From Pannonibacter indicus (GTDB lineage Bacteria; Pseudomonadota; Alphaproteobacteria; Rhizobiales; Stappiaceae): a DNA stretch of 58,579 nt. The position numbers and the translations under genes are program-made. Location of the stretch: positions 1 to 58,579 of the forward strand of contig NZ_LIPT01000018.1 of the NCBI RefSeq assembly GCF_001418225.1, read 5' to 3'. Every line of letters starts with the position of its first letter. Position 1 is the stretch's first letter. Of this stretch, positions 18,429 to 28,913 are shown in pieces. The notes under the pieces are model-generated. The model saw only the letters and a list, made by a program, of their open reading frames with translations, did no database searches and was not told where the DNA came from.

Positions 18429-19667
18429 ATGTCACCTCAGCCCTCCCTTTCACCTGCGCAGGACGCCGCTGCCGATGGCGACCGCATCGCGCGCCGCAAC
18501 GCTGCGATTCTTGCCGCAGCACAGGCTCTCGGCGGGGCGACGGCCTCCATCGTCATCGCCACCGGCTCACTGACTGCGGCCTCGCTTCTGCCGGAAGCCC
18601 CAGGCCTTGCGACACTGCCCATCTCCTGCATGATCCTTGGAACGGCCATCGGCACCCTGCCGGCCGGAGCGGTGATGAAGCGGGTGGGACGGCGGACCGG
18701 TTTTCTGGGCGGCTCGGTTCTGGGCTTTCTCGCTTCGCTGCTGGCGGCCTGGGCGATCCTCAGCGGCAGCTTCTGGCTGTTCACAATGGCCTGCGCTCTG
18801 GCGGGTACGGTGACGGCCTTCGTCCAGCAGTTCCGCTTTGCGGCCGCCGACACGGCGAGTGATGCCTTCCGCCCCAAGGCGATCTCCTGGGTGATGGCAG
18901 GCGGCGTCTTCTCCGGCATCATCGGGCCGCAGACGGTGATCTTCACCAAGGACCTCTTCGCGCCGGTGCTCTTTGCGGGAACCTATGCCGCCCTTGGCGG
19001 CCTGTTCATGCTGATGGGCGTCATCCTCACCTTCCTCAAGGTGCCGCCTGTCCGGGCAAAGACCGTGGCGGATGTGCAGGCGCGGCCGCTGGGCGTCATC
19101 CTGCGCCAGCCGTCCTTCATCGCCGCCGCCGTCTGCGGCATCTGCTCCTATGCGCTGATGAGCCTCGTGATGACGGCAACACCGTTGGCCATGATAGGGT
19201 GCGGCCTCAGCGAAACCGATGCTGCGCTGGCGATCCAGTGGCATGTGCTGGCCATGTTCAGCCCCAGCTTCTTCACCGGCACGCTGATTGCCCGTTTCGG
19301 AGAGCGTACCATCGTTCTCACCGGCCTTGCACTGCTGTGCGGCTGTTCCGTGATTGCGCTCATGGGGCTTGAAGTGGCGCATTTCTGGAGCGCGCTGATC
19401 CTCTTGGGCATCGGCTGGAACTTCGGCTTTGTCGGCGCCACCAGCATGCTGACGCGCTGCTACCGCCCCGCCGAGCGGGCGACGGTGCAGTCCTTCAACG
19501 ATTTCCTCGTTTTCGGCTTCGTTGCGCTAGCGTCCTTCTCTTCCGGCGCGCTGCTGCACAGCTTCGGCTGGGCGACGGTCAATCTGCTGGTCTTCCCGCT
19601 TGTCCTCGTCTGCATGATCCTCATGTTCGTGCTGGCAAGAGGCACACGTGAACCGGCCCTGTCTTGA
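18429..19667 (+). CDS. MFS transporter
   Basis: A 412-residue membrane protein of the major facilitator superfamily with about twelve hydrophobic segments. The loop between helices 2 and 3 reads GAVMKRVGRRTGFLGG, the usual MFS signature. It ends with LVFPLVLVCMILMFVLARG. I prefer the ATG at 18429; the open frame begins earlier, overlapping thiL. There is no substrate clue in the sequence or its neighbours, so the cargo is unknown. The 292-base gap to hppA holds only a possible TTGACC promoter element, and I see no gene in it. Confidence 0.85.
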   Translation: MSPQPSLSPAQDAAADGDRIARRNAAILAAAQALGGATASIVIATGSLTAASLLPEAPGLATLPISCMILGTAIGTLPAGAVMKRVGRRTGFLGGSVLGFLASLLAAWAILSGSFWLFTMACALAGTVTAFVQQFRFAAADTASDAFRPKAISWVMAGGVFSGIIGPQTVIFTKDLFAPVLFAGTYAALGGLFMLMGVILTFLKVPPVRAKTVADVQARPLGVILRQPSFIAAAVCGICSYALMSLVMTATPLAMIGCGLSETDAALAIQWHVLAMFSPSFFTGTLIARFGERTIVLTGLALLCGCSVIALMGLEVAHFWSALILLGIGWNFGFVGATSMLTRCYRPAERATVQSFNDFLVFGFVALASFSSGALLHSFGWATVNLLVFPLVLVCMILMFVLARGTREPALS

Positions 19668-19959
19668 TTTGTCCAAAGTAAAAGCAACCCTTTCGCAACC
19701 TGTTTTGCATTGCGGTATTTGCTGGGTAAGTACCTGCTGCGTTGCGGTGCATGTTTTCGTGCCTCTTGCGAAAATAAACGAGGTCAAGGACTTGACCGGC
19801 CCCATGTTCATTCTGCTAACGTGACGCTGTTGCGCCTTGCTGCGGAATGGGAATGGACTTGCCGGAGCCCTGGCGCGCGTCGCAGCCCGTTGGAAGTCAA
19901 GATAAAATGCTGTCATAGAACGATCGGATTGCCGGGCTGCCCATTCATTGGGAGGACTC

Positions 19960-22089
19960 ATGACCGAGCTTGTCGTCGTCATTGCCTGCGGCCTTCTGGG
20001 GCTGGCTTACGGGGGCTGGGCGATCCAGTCTGTAATGGCATCCGATGCGGGCAGCGCCCGGATGCAGGAGATCGCGGGGGCGATCCAGGAAGGTGCGCAG
20101 GCCTATCTGACGCGCCAGTATACAACCATCGCCATCGCTGGCGCGGTCATCTTCATTCTCGGCGCCTGGCTGCTGGGCTTTGCCGTCGCCATCGGCTTTG
20201 CGGCAGGGGCCATTCTCTCCGGTCTTGCCGGTTTTATCGGTATGATGGTGTCGGTCCGCGCCAATGTGCGCACCGCGCAGGCCTCCAGCCAGAGCCTGGC
20301 GGCCGGTCTGGAGATTGCCTTCAAGTCCGGCGCGGTGACCGGGCTTCTCGTGGCAGGCCTCGCACTGCTGGGTGTCTCGGTCTATTTCGTCATCCTGACC
20401 CGTGTCCTCGGCTATGACCCGACCAGCAGAAGCGTCATCGACGCGCTGGTGGCGCTCGGCTTCGGTGCCTCGCTCATCTCCATCTTCGCCCGTCTGGGCG
20501 GCGGCATCTTCACCAAGGGGGCAGATGTGGGCGGTGATCTTGTCGGCAAGGTGGAGGCGGGCATCCCGGAAGATGATCCGCGCAACCCGGCCACCATTGC
20601 CGATAACGTCGGTGACAATGTCGGCGACTGCGCCGGCATGGCGGCAGATCTGTTCGAGACCTATGCGGTGACGCTGGTCGCCACCATGGTTCTCGCCGCG
20701 ATCCTCTTTGCCGGAACGGCGGCGACGGCTCCGGCCATGCTCTATCCGATGACCATCGGCGGCGCCTGCATCCTGACCTCGATTGCAGGCACCTTCTTCG
20801 TCAAACTGGGAGCCAACAACTCGATCATGGGCGCGCTCTACAAGGGATTCATCGCCACGGCGGTGCTGTCGCTCATCATTCTGTTCCCCGTCACGTCCTT
20901 TGTCTTCGGCGGTATGGATGTTGTGCTGACGACAACTGGCGGGCTCTCCTTCACGCCTATGTCGCTCTATCTGTGCGGAGTTGCGGGGCTTGCCGTCACC
21001 GGCCTGATCATCTGGGTGACGGAATATTACACCGGCACCGGCTACCGCCCGGTCCGCTCCATCGCCCAGGCATCCGTCACGGGCCATGGCACAAACGTCA
21101 TTCAGGGCCTTGCCATTTCCATGGAGGCAACCGCCGTTCCGGCGCTGATCATCATTGCAGGCATCATCGTCACCTATTCGCTGGCAGGCCTCTTCGGCAT
21201 CGCCATTGCGGTGACCACGATGCTGGCGCTGGCCGGCATGGTCGTGGCGCTGGATGCCTTCGGCCCGGTGACGGACAATGCCGGCGGCATCGCCGAGATG
21301 GCCGATCTTCCCGCGGAAGTGCGCGTGACGACGGATGCACTGGATGCGGTGGGCAACACCACCAAGGCGGTTACCAAGGGCTATGCCATCGGCTCGGCCG
21401 GGCTCGGCGCGCTGGTGCTCTTTGCAGCCTATACGGAGGATCTGCGCTACTTCATCAGCAACTCCGACCAGTATCCCTATTTTGCCGGGCTGACGGCGGA
21501 TACGCTCGATTTCTCCCTGTCGAACCCCTATGTTGTCGTCGGCCTCTTCTTAGGCGGGATGCTGCCCTATCTCTTCGGCGGCATTGCCATGACCGCGGTG
21601 GGCCGGGCCGCCTCTGCCGTGGTGGAGGAGGTGCGCCGCCAGTTCCGCGAAAAACCGGGCATCATGGCCGGAACCGAGCGGCCTGATTATGGCCGGGCGG
21701 TGGACATGCTCACCCGCGCCGCGATCCGAGAAATGGTCATTCCTTCGCTACTGCCGGTGCTCTCGCCGATTGTCTGCTTCTTTGCCATCAATGCCATTGC
21801 GGGCAAGGCCAATGCCTTCGCAGCCGTGGGGGCGATGCTGCTGGGCATCATCATTACCGGGCTTTTCGTCGCCCTGTCGATGACCTCCGGCGGCGGGGCC
21901 TGGGACAACGCGAAAAAATACATCGAGGACGGCCATCACGGCGGCAAGGGCTCCGATGCCCACAAGGCTGCGGTGACGGGCGATACCGTGGGTGACCCCT
22001 ACAAGGACACCGCAGGTCCGGCGGTCAATCCGATGATCAAGATTGCCAACATCGTCGCCCTGCTGCTGCTCGCGGTCTTGGCGCACTAG
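19960..22089 (+). CDS. hppA: Membrane-bound proton-translocating pyrophosphatase, K+-independent type
   Basis: A 709-residue, roughly 16-helix pump that couples pyrophosphate hydrolysis to proton export or vesicle acidification. The substrate site is [20 protein letters not shown], with a further Asp-rich stretch [18 protein letters not shown]. In GNTTKA the lysine is K469; Lys here, instead of Ala, is the known mark of K+-independent enzymes. GGGAGG precedes the ATG at 19960. It stands alone with its own terminator. Confidence 0.96.
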   Translation: MTELVVVIACGLLGLAYGGWAIQSVMASDAGSARMQEIAGAIQEGAQAYLTRQYTTIAIAGAVIFILGAWLLGFAVAIGFAAGAILSGLAGFIGMMVSVRANVRTAQASSQSLAAGLEIAFKSGAVTGLLVAGLALLGVSVYFVILTRVLGYDPTSRSVIDALVALGFGASLISIFARLGGGIFTKGADVGGDLVGKVEAGIPEDDPRNPATIADNVGDNVGDCAGMAADLFETYAVTLVATMVLAAILFAGTAATAPAMLYPMTIGGACILTSIAGTFFVKLGANNSIMGALYKGFIATAVLSLIILFPVTSFVFGGMDVVLTTTGGLSFTPMSLYLCGVAGLAVTGLIIWVTEYYTGTGYRPVRSIAQASVTGHGTNVIQGLAISMEATAVPALIIIAGIIVTYSLAGLFGIAIAVTTMLALAGMVVALDAFGPVTDNAGGIAEMADLPAEVRVTTDALDAVGNTTKAVTKGYAIGSAGLGALVLFAAYTEDLRYFISNSDQYPYFAGLTADTLDFSLSNPYVVVGLFLGGMLPYLFGGIAMTAVGRAASAVVEEVRRQFREKPGIMAGTERPDYGRAVDMLTRAAIREMVIPSLLPVLSPIVCFFAINAIAGKANAFAAVGAMLLGIIITGLFVALSMTSGGGAWDNAKKYIEDGHHGGKGSDAHKAAVTGDTVGDPYKDTAGPAVNPMIKIANIVALLLLAVLAH

Positions 22090-22115
22090 GATCAGGCTTC
22101 CGCCACCCAAACAAA

Positions 22116-22149
22116 AATCCCCCGGAAGGCTCTTCCGGGGGATTCAACT
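22116..22149. terminator. Strong terminator between hppA and bamE
   Basis: A 13-bp perfect stem pairs AATCCCCCGGAAG (22116-22128) with CTTCCGGGGGATT (22132-22144). An A-run lies before it and CAACTTTT after it, so it can serve both converging genes. Confidence 0.92.
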
Positions 22150-22169
22150 TTTGACCTTGCCGTTTGGGC

Positions 22170-22607
22170 TCAGAGGCCCAAGGACGGGTTGGCGGCGCCG
22201 CGCAGGATCTGCGTCAGGAAGCCGTAGTCGGAGCCGCCGGTGCGGGTCTTGCGGCCGATGAAGTCAAAGACCTTGCCGTCCTGCATGCCGTAGTTGGCGA
22301 TGTCCTTCACAAAGCCATCCTTGTCGAAATAGATGGCGACCACCCGCTGCTCGACGATCTTCGGCTTCATGAAGGCGGTCGTCTCGGCAGTCTGGGAAAT
22401 GTAGTAATAGGCGAGACCGTCAATCTCGGACGTGGTGGACGGCGACCCGAGGACCAGCTCGACATTCTCCTTGCTCGACCCCACCTGCACCTGCTGCAGC
22501 ATGTCGGGGGAGATGGAATGGCCGTGATTGTAGGTCTGGGTGAAGCATCCGCCCACGGTCAGCCCGAGGAGAATGGGAAGCATCAGCACATGCGCCTTGG
22601 TCTTCAT
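22170..22607 (-). CDS. bamE: BamE/SmpA/OmlA-domain outer-membrane lipoprotein
   Basis: A 145-residue lipoprotein with a signal sequence ending in LTVGGC (C21 lipidated). The BamE-like domain follows, with SPDMLQQVQVGSSKENVELVLGSP and RVVAIYFDKDGFVKDIANYG. BamE is an accessory part of the BAM complex that inserts outer-membrane beta-barrels. I chose the ATG at 22607, with AGGAACG upstream, because a lipoprotein signal begins there; the longer frame to 22739 would overlap the divergent gene's start. The gene converges on hppA. Confidence 0.88.
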   Translation of the reverse strand: MKTKAHVLMLPILLGLTVGGCFTQTYNHGHSISPDMLQQVQVGSSKENVELVLGSPSTTSEIDGLAYYYISQTAETTAFMKPKIVEQRVVAIYFDKDGFVKDIANYGMQDGKVFDFIGRKTRTGGSDYGFLTQILRGAANPSLGL

Positions 22608-22737
22608 TCGTCGTTCCTGTCCCGTCTGAACCGGCCTTGCAGTCCGGTGCGTATTTGAATTCGTTCCTTGGCAAAGCAAGTAACCTGCGTTAGGGCACAA
22701 GGCAACACCGTCCGCTCGGGACCAGTCGAGGCATTCC

Positions 22738-23292
22738 ATGGTATTTGGCCTTTTCCGCCGCCGTACCCGGCCATCCGAATACGCTCTTTATGGCGCTATC
22801 GTGGCTCAGGCGCGTCAGCCTGCCTTCTACGCAGCACTTTCTGTGCCTGATACCGTGGATGGCCGGTTCGACATGATGATCCTGCACGCTGTTCTGCTTT
22901 TCCGCCGTCTGCAGGGGGAAGGCAAGGAGGCAGCTGCCACGTCGCAGGCGGTTTTCGACCTGTTCTTCCGCGATATGGACGCTTCCTTGCGCGAAATGGG
23001 CATCAGCGACAACCGCGTGCCGAAGAAGGTACGCAAGATGGCCGAGGCCTTTTATGGCCGTGCCGCCGCCTATGGTGAGGCGCTGGACAGCGGCAATGCC
23101 CAGGATCTGGCGGCAGCCATCGGCCGCAATATCTTCACCGAAGCCGCCAATCCGCCGGCTTGCGACAAGCTGGCGCTTTACATGATGGATGCGGTCAAGA
23201 CACTGGCGGACCTGCCGCTGGATGACATCATGACCGCCAAACTCGCCTGGCCCGACGTGCCGTCGCTTGAGGGAACCCCGAATCATGACTGA
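22738..23292 (+). CDS. Ubiquinol-cytochrome c chaperone (CBP3/UQCC1-like)
   Basis: A 184-residue protein of the ubiquinol-cytochrome c chaperone family, homologous to yeast Cbp3, which helps assemble cytochrome b of complex III. The family pattern is visible in LYGAIVAQARQPAFYAALSV, DGRFDMMILHAVLLFRRL and MDASLREMGISDNRVPKKVR. Length is typical of alphaproteobacterial members. Its 3' end overlaps the DUF177 gene by eight bases, so the two are co-transcribed. Confidence 0.9.
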   Translation: MVFGLFRRRTRPSEYALYGAIVAQARQPAFYAALSVPDTVDGRFDMMILHAVLLFRRLQGEGKEAAATSQAVFDLFFRDMDASLREMGISDNRVPKKVRKMAEAFYGRAAAYGEALDSGNAQDLAAAIGRNIFTEAANPPACDKLALYMMDAVKTLADLPLDDIMTAKLAWPDVPSLEGTPNHD

Positions 23293-23848
23293 TGTGCCGA
23301 CACCCTTTTCGCACCGCTTCCAGGTGGCGCGTCTGGGCAATACGCCAAAGATCGTCGAACTGACCGCTGATGCGGAGGCGCTTGCCCGCATTGCCGAAGC
23401 CTATGGCCTCGACAGCCTCACCCGTTTCACCGCCACGCTGGAAGTGCGGCCGTGGAAGAAGGCCGGTGTCTTTGTGACGGGCGATCTGGAGGCCGAGGGC
23501 GCGCAGCGCTGCGTCGTCACGCTGGTGCCGCTGCCGATGCATGTGAAGGATCACTTCGAGCGCGCCTATGAGGCGGAACTCGACCCGCGCCGCCGCAACC
23601 CGGACCTTGGCGAGGATGGCGAGATCGAAATCGATCTGGAAGCCCCGGAGCCGCCCGATGCCATCGAGGATGGCGTCATCGATCTTGGCGCTCTGATGTG
23701 CGAGCAGTTTGTACTGGCGCTCGATCCTTTCCCGCGTGCGCCCGGCGCAGAGCTGGAGTTCGAGGCTCCTGCCGAAATGGAAGAAGAGGAAGAAAAGCCT
23801 TCGCCCTTCAAGGTGCTGGAGCAGCTCAAGAACAAGGACAAGCCATAA
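23285..23848 (+). CDS. DUF177/YceD family protein
   Basis: A 187-residue acidic protein of the YceD/DUF177 family, which has been linked to 23S rRNA maturation in plants and to the rpmF-plsX operon in bacteria. The signature is visible in TLEVRPWKKAGVFVTGDLEA and the downstream DLGALMCEQFVLALDPFPR. The ATG at 23285 overlaps the previous gene's end. Normally rpmF (ribosomal protein L32) lies next; here plsX follows after 210 bases and rpmF is absent. Confidence 0.85.
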   Translation: MTDVPTPFSHRFQVARLGNTPKIVELTADAEALARIAEAYGLDSLTRFTATLEVRPWKKAGVFVTGDLEAEGAQRCVVTLVPLPMHVKDHFERAYEAELDPRRRNPDLGEDGEIEIDLEAPEPPDAIEDGVIDLGALMCEQFVLALDPFPRAPGAELEFEAPAEMEEEEEKPSPFKVLEQLKNKDKP

Positions 23849-24058
23849 GGGGGAGTGGGCGAGGGGCAAAAACGGTTGTTTCCCGCCCCAAAACCGTTAT
23901 GTTCGCCGCGCTGTACCTGCAAGATGGCGGACTGACCCTTTAGCCACCCCGGCTTGCTGTGGCGGATCTGCCAGCATCAGAGTGGCAGTCTCGAGATGCT
24001 TTCACGGCCTCTGGCCCTGATGAGCGCTCCCAAGCGAATGGACGACAAGAACCTTCAG

Positions 24059-25123
24059 ATGGCAAAACCCATTCATATTGCCCTTGATGCCATGGGCGGC
24101 GACGCCGGTGCCGAAATGGTGCTGCCGGGGGCGGAGATTGCGCTGCTGCGCCACCCCGGGATCCGGTTTCTGATTTTCGGGCAGGAGAAGATTGTCCTGC
24201 CGCTTCTGGAAAAATACCCGCGCCTGCGCGATGCCTCCACCTTCTTCCACTGCGAAGTGGCGGTGTCCATGGACGCCAAGCCCAGCCAGGCGCTGCGCCA
24301 GGGGCGCTGGCGCTCCAGCATGTGGCGCGCCATCGAGGCCGTGAAGAACGGAGAGGCTGACGTGGCCGTGTCGGCGGGCAACACCGGCGCGCTGATGGCC
24401 ATGTCCACCTTCTGCCTGCGCACCATGGCCAATATCGACCGCCCCGCCATCGCCGCCATCTGGCCGACGGCACGCGGGGAAAGCGTGGTGCTGGATGTGG
24501 GCGCCACCATCGGCGCCGATGCGCAGCAGCTGATTGATTTCGCCATTCTGGGCGGGGCAATGGCCCGGGCGCTCTTCGGGGTTGAAAAGCCGACCGTCGG
24601 CCTGCTCAACATCGGCGTGGAAGAGGTGAAGGGCCTTGAAGAGGTCCGCACCGCCGGCCGCATCATGCGCGAGGCGCCGTTCCGCTCCTTCTCCTATGCC
24701 GGTTTCGTTGAAGGCGATGATCTGGGCAAGGGCACCGTCGATGTGGTGGTGACCGAAGGATTCGCCGGCAACATTGCGCTGAAGACCGCAGAAGGCACCG
24801 CCAAGCAGATTGCAGGCTATCTGCGCGCTGCCATGAACCGGTCGCTGTTCTCCAGGCTCGGTTACCTGCTGGCCCGTGGCGCCTTCAACCAGCTGCGCGA
24901 AAAGCTTGACCCGCGCAAGGTCAATGGCGGCGTGTTCCTCGGCCTCAACGGCGTCGTGATCAAGAGCCATGGCGGCACTGACGCCGAAGGCCTTGCCAGT
25001 GCCATCGCCCTTGCCAATGACATGGTACGCAACGAGCTTCTGCAAAAGATCTCCCAGGACCTGGTCCACTATCACCGTGGCCGCTTTCCCGTGTCCGCTG
25101 AAACTTCCGAAGGTGACGAGTGA
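24059..25123 (+). CDS. plsX: Phosphate acyltransferase PlsX
   Basis: A 354-residue enzyme making acyl-phosphate from acyl-ACP for phospholipid synthesis. The hallmark [20 protein letters not shown] lies at the N-terminus, and the protein contains [13 protein letters not shown] and [18 protein letters not shown]. The frame is open upstream with in-frame ATGs at 23996, 24020 and 24038; I chose 24059 because the conserved domain begins there, though no start has a strong ribosome site. The stop overlaps fabH by four bases (GTGA). The 210-base gap before it shows no gene. Confidence 0.93.
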   Translation: MAKPIHIALDAMGGDAGAEMVLPGAEIALLRHPGIRFLIFGQEKIVLPLLEKYPRLRDASTFFHCEVAVSMDAKPSQALRQGRWRSSMWRAIEAVKNGEADVAVSAGNTGALMAMSTFCLRTMANIDRPAIAAIWPTARGESVVLDVGATIGADAQQLIDFAILGGAMARALFGVEKPTVGLLNIGVEEVKGLEEVRTAGRIMREAPFRSFSYAGFVEGDDLGKGTVDVVVTEGFAGNIALKTAEGTAKQIAGYLRAAMNRSLFSRLGYLLARGAFNQLREKLDPRKVNGGVFLGLNGVVIKSHGGTDAEGLASAIALANDMVRNELLQKISQDLVHYHRGRFPVSAETSEGDE

Positions 25124-26097
25124 CCACCATCCGTTCGACCGTTCTCGGCTGCGGCAGCTATCTGCCCGAGAAAATCCTCACCAATGAAGACCTCGCTCGT
25201 ATGGTGGACACCACCGACGAGTGGATCGTGCAGCGCACCGGCATCCGCCAGCGCCACATCGCCGCCGAGGGCGAGTTCACGTCCCATCTGGCGATCAAGG
25301 CCGCCGGGCGGGCTCTAGCCCATGCGGGCGTCACGGCGCAGGATATCGACACCATCATTCTGGCAACCGCAACGCCGGACAACACCTTCCCGTCCACGGC
25401 GGTGCAGGTGCAGGCGGCCCTCGGTATGCGCCACGGTGTGGCCTTCGATGTGCATGCGGTGTGCTCGGGCTTCGTCTTTGCCCTGACGACGGCAGATACG
25501 TTCATCCGCTGCGGTCAGGCAAAGCGCGTGCTGGTGATCGGTGCCGAGACCTTCTCCCGGATTCTGGACTGGAACGACCGCACCACCTGCGTGCTCTTCG
25601 GTGATGGAGCCGGGGCGGTGATTCTGGAAGGGCGTGAAGCCTCCGGCACCGTGGCCGATCACGGGATCTTGACCTCGCATCTGCGCTCGGACGGCCAGCA
25701 CAAGTCCAAGCTCTATGTGGATGGCGGCCCCTCCACGACCCAGACGGTCGGCCACCTGCGCATGGAAGGCAAGGAAGTCTTCAAGCACGCAGTGGGCATG
25801 ATTACGGACGTGATCGAGGATGCCTTCAAGGCCACGGGCCTGACCGGTGAAGATCTCACCTGGTTCATCCCGCATCAGGCCAACCGGCGCATTATCGACG
25901 CCAGCGCAAAGAAGCTTGATATTGCGCCGGAAAAGGTTGTCGTCACTGTCGATCTTCACGGCAACACCTCTGCCGCGTCTATTCCCTTGGCACTTGATGC
26001 TGCTGTCAAGGATGGCCGCGTGAAGTCCGGTGACCTCATCATGCTCGAGGCCATGGGGGGCGGTTTCACCTGGGGTTCGGTTCTGTTGCGCTGGTAA
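25120..26097 (+). CDS. fabH: Beta-ketoacyl-ACP synthase III
   Basis: A 325-residue condensing enzyme that starts fatty-acid chains from acetyl-CoA and malonyl-ACP. The catalytic triad is C115 ([11 protein letters not shown]), H252 ([11 protein letters not shown]) and N282 ([15 protein letters not shown]). The start is GTG, coupled to the plsX stop. plsX-fabH-ihfA-merR is a conserved alphaproteobacterial block. Confidence 0.97.
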   Translation: MTTIRSTVLGCGSYLPEKILTNEDLARMVDTTDEWIVQRTGIRQRHIAAEGEFTSHLAIKAAGRALAHAGVTAQDIDTIILATATPDNTFPSTAVQVQAALGMRHGVAFDVHAVCSGFVFALTTADTFIRCGQAKRVLVIGAETFSRILDWNDRTTCVLFGDGAGAVILEGREASGTVADHGILTSHLRSDGQHKSKLYVDGGPSTTQTVGHLRMEGKEVFKHAVGMITDVIEDAFKATGLTGEDLTWFIPHQANRRIIDASAKKLDIAPEKVVVTVDLHGNTSAASIPLALDAAVKDGRVKSGDLIMLEAMGGGFTWGSVLLRW

Positions 26098-26248
26098 GCA
26101 GTTTTGACGGAGCTGTGTCATCACCTTGCGTGAAGCTGACAGCGCTCATATCTGCGGTTGACCCTCGTATGCGGACGCAATACCGTACGTCCGGAAAAGA
26201 AGTTCCACTGCAAAATCAGCCGGATCACGCTCCAGGCGAGGAGGAGGC

Positions 26249-26563
26249 ATGGGTAACAGGACCATCACGCGCGCTGACCTTTGTGAGGCCGTCTACCAGA
26301 AGGTAGGTCTGTCCCGCACGGAATCCTCCGAACTGGTGGAGCGGGTGCTTTCTGAGATTTCGGATTGCCTGGTGACGGGCGAATCCGTCAAGCTCTCTTC
26401 CTTCGGGTCATTCCTTGTCCGCTCCAAGGGGGAGCGGATCGGGCGCAATCCAAAGACCGGCGAGGAAGTGCCGATTTCGCCGCGCCGGGTGATGGTTTTC
26501 AAGCCCAGCAACATTCTCAAGCAGAAGATCAACGAGTCGCTGGCAGGCAACGGCAGCGACTGA
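26249..26563 (+). CDS. ihfA: Integration host factor alpha subunit
   Basis: A 104-residue DNA-bending protein that pairs with IhfB and shapes promoters, origins and recombination sites. The HU/IHF core is evident: [20 protein letters not shown], then the beta-arm region [20 protein letters not shown] and [11 protein letters not shown], with the Pro that intercalates DNA. GAGGAGGAGG lies directly before the ATG. A 151-base gap upstream probably holds its promoter (a TTGACC lies at 26158). Confidence 0.95.
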   Translation: MGNRTITRADLCEAVYQKVGLSRTESSELVERVLSEISDCLVTGESVKLSSFGSFLVRSKGERIGRNPKTGEEVPISPRRVMVFKPSNILKQKINESLAGNGSD

Positions 26564-26585
26564 GCTTCCGAACCGGTGACGCAGC

Positions 26586-27206
26586 ATGAGCATGTCTGAA
26601 AAAAGCCCGGACGCCTTCCGGACCATCAGCGAAGTGGCGGAAGATCTCGATCTTCCCCAGCATGTGCTGCGCTTCTGGGAGACCCGCTTCACCCAGATCA
26701 AACCGCTGAAGCGCGGCGGCGGGCGGCGCTATTACCGCCCCGATGACGTGGAGCTGCTGCGCGGCATCCGCCATCTTCTTTACGGTGAAGGCTACACGAT
26801 AAAGGGCGTCCAGCGCATCCTCAAGGAGCAGGGCCCCCGTTTCGTGATGCAGATCTGGCGCGAGGACGCCATCCCGCTGGCGGCAGCTCCGCGCATGGAT
26901 GACATGGATGACGAGAACGGCGCAGCCGTGCCCGCCCCGCCCCAGCGCAAGCCCCAGGTGGTGATGCAGGAGCCGGAGCCCTCGCGTGATACGGGCGGCC
27001 TGCCGAGCGAGGTTCTGCCGCGCGGGCTTCTGGCGGACAATGATCCGCGCGCTCACGCCGCACAGGGCAAAGGCTTCCGCTTCATGGGGCGCTTCCTCTC
27101 CGACCGAACCGAAGAGGCAGGCCTTTCCAAGGACGACGTGCGCCGGCTTCAGGCGACATTGTTCGAACTGCTGGAATGCAAGCGCCTGCTGGATCAGGCG
27201 CGGTAA
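26586..27206 (+). CDS. MerR-family transcriptional regulator
   Basis: A 206-residue protein with an N-terminal MerR helix-turn-helix ([54 protein letters not shown]). A long middle part rich in Pro, Ala and charged residues follows, then a short C-terminal helix. No metal-binding cysteines are seen, so it is unlikely to be a metal sensor. It follows ihfA by 22 bases, as in many alphaproteobacteria. Its target is unknown. Three palindromes stand just downstream. Confidence 0.88.
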   Translation: MSMSEKSPDAFRTISEVAEDLDLPQHVLRFWETRFTQIKPLKRGGGRRYYRPDDVELLRGIRHLLYGEGYTIKGVQRILKEQGPRFVMQIWREDAIPLAAAPRMDDMDDENGAAVPAPPQRKPQVVMQEPEPSRDTGGLPSEVLPRGLLADNDPRAHAAQGKGFRFMGRFLSDRTEEAGLSKDDVRRLQATLFELLECKRLLDQAR

Positions 27207-27229
27207 GGCGCCGGATGTGCTGAACGCCG

Positions 27230-27247
27230 CCGGACTGATCAGTCCGG
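27230..27247. repeat. 18-base perfect palindrome after merR
   Basis: CCGGACTGATCAGTCCGG reads the same on both strands. It begins 24 bases after the merR stop. It could be a short hairpin, part of a terminator, or a protein-binding site. Confidence 0.6.
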
Positions 27248-27296
27248 TGCAGGGCATGCGCCGCTTTTGCTCAAGCTTTAACCCCGCACTCCGTCC

Positions 27297-27317
27297 TGCC
27301 ATGACTTGATCATGGCA
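27297..27317. repeat. Inverted repeat, copy 1 of a pair
   Basis: TGCCATGA (27297-27304) and TCATGGCA (27310-27317) are perfect arms around CTTGA. The 15-base core CATGACTTGATCATG reappears, reversed and complemented, in copy 2 about 110 bases away. Confidence 0.65.
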
Positions 27318-27404
27318 CCAATTCCCTTGCCTATCCGCACGGTTTTCACGTCGAGCAGGGCGGCGAAACGCTTGTCCGGGGCGGGATGAGAGGGCACGGC
27401 ATGG

Positions 27405-27427
27405 ATGGCATGATCAAGTCATGCCAT
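27405..27427. repeat. Inverted repeat, copy 2 of a pair
   Basis: ATGGCATGA (27405-27413) and TCATGCCAT (27419-27427) are perfect arms around TCAAG. The core CATGATCAAGTCATG is the exact reverse complement of the core of copy 1. The surrounding stretch 27207-27538 holds no gene I can support; these palindromes and short low-complexity tracts are all I see. Confidence 0.65.
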
Positions 27428-27538
27428 GACGAAAATGGGAGGCCTGGCGCTTTGAAGCGCTTACCCGTCATCTCGCCATGTCAGAAAAAAATGTCGCCGG
27501 TGCCACTTGCCATGCTCCGTGGAGCTTTCGGCTTTAAG

Positions 27539-27605
<67 letters not shown>

Positions 27606-27615
<10 letters not shown>

Positions 27616-28913
27616 ACGACAGGGCCCTCTCTATCCGCTTCCTTTGCCCGGCGCAAGACTTGCCTTGCATTCAAATCCACAGTCCGCTGTTTTTGCTCAA
27701 GCTTGTGGATGGCGATGAGCCCCCAGGCGAGGCCAAGCAGCAGGAAATAGTGGCGCCAGTGGTCGATATCGATGATCACGCTCATCAAGGCATGGCCCAC
27801 GAGCACCGCAAAAACGCAGTTGGCAAAGCCCGTCCAAGGTCTGTGGCGGAAGAGAAGAGGCACCATCGCTGCAATGGTCCAGAGCACCAGCAGAGGATAG
27901 ACCACGCCGCCGAGCCACCCATAGGAGGTGAAGGCCTTCAGGTAGACGTTGTGCTCATCCTCGGGGAAATAGTGGCGGAACTCCAGCGGTCCGAGACCGA
28001 AGGGGCGTTCCATCACCATCTCGAAGCCCATGCCGTAGCGGGCAAAGCGGCCGAGGCGGGCGCCGTCATAGTCCTGGACGAGTCTTGCCCGCTCGCTGAA
28101 CATGGCGGCGACGCTGTCTATGGACAGGGCGGCCGCAAGAAGCAGCAGCACTGCGGCAAGGCCGCCCGCGCCCACCAGCACCAGCCGCAGCCGTTCCCGG
28201 GGGCGGCGCTCATGGATGAGGCTGAGCAGGTAGACGATGATGCCGGACAGGGCCAGGAGGCCCCAGGCGCCGCGCGAGAAGCTGAGGAAGATGCCCAGCA
28301 CCAGCACGGGCAGAATCAGCAAGGCAGCCGGGCTTGAGAACAGGCCCCGCGTCAGCAGCCGGTGGACCAGCAGTACCGTGGGCAGCACCAGGAACGGGCC
28401 GAAGACATTGGGGTCCTGAAAGGTGCCACGCGCCCGGCCGTAAAGCGTGAAGATCTCGCTGCCGGGGAACAGCCGGAAATAGGCGGCAATGCCTACGGAG
28501 GCGCAGAGCAGCGCGCTTGTAACATAGGCCCGCTCGATGAGGAACAGCCGGCCGGGGTCGGCGCTGACAACGGCGGCGTAGAATATCGCCGTTGCAGCGA
28601 GAAAGCCGGAGACGGCCATATACATGGCTGCGGTGGGCACATCGCGGGCAAAGGGCACCGCCATGGTGCCGCCGGCCATGAAGAGGATGAGAAGCACGGT
28701 CAGCGGGCCGAATTCAGGCCGCAGGCGCAGCCCGAACAGAAGCCACAGCACCAGAAGCCCGGCCATGAACAGCTCGTAAGGCGCAGGTTCCTCGATCACA
28801 AAGCCGCCGAGGAACACGGCCACCCACAGGGCCGCCGCGCTGATGCGCGGCACAGGGATCAGCAGCCTGCGGCCGCTGCCCTGATGCCCCGCCATGGCGG
28901 CCCCGGTGCTCAA
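27606..28913 (-). CDS. Wzy-like O-antigen ligase/polymerase family protein
   Basis: A 435-residue membrane protein with about ten to twelve hydrophobic segments and the large periplasmic loop usual for the Wzy_C/O-antigen ligase family ([53 protein letters not shown]). It probably polymerises the repeat units made by the neighbouring genes. The first candidate start is TTG at 28913, overlapping the previous stop, with GGAG upstream; an ATG lies at 28895. The C-terminus VVGQ and the TAG stop lie inside the tRNA-Pro gene. Confidence 0.85.

Noticed and set aside
19945-21087. 380-codon reverse-strand open frame
   Set aside because: Antisense to hppA; Gly/Asp/Arg-rich shadow composition.
22608-22739. 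Longer N-terminus for the BamE-like protein
   Set aside because: It would bury the lipoprotein signal and overlap the divergent chaperone gene start.
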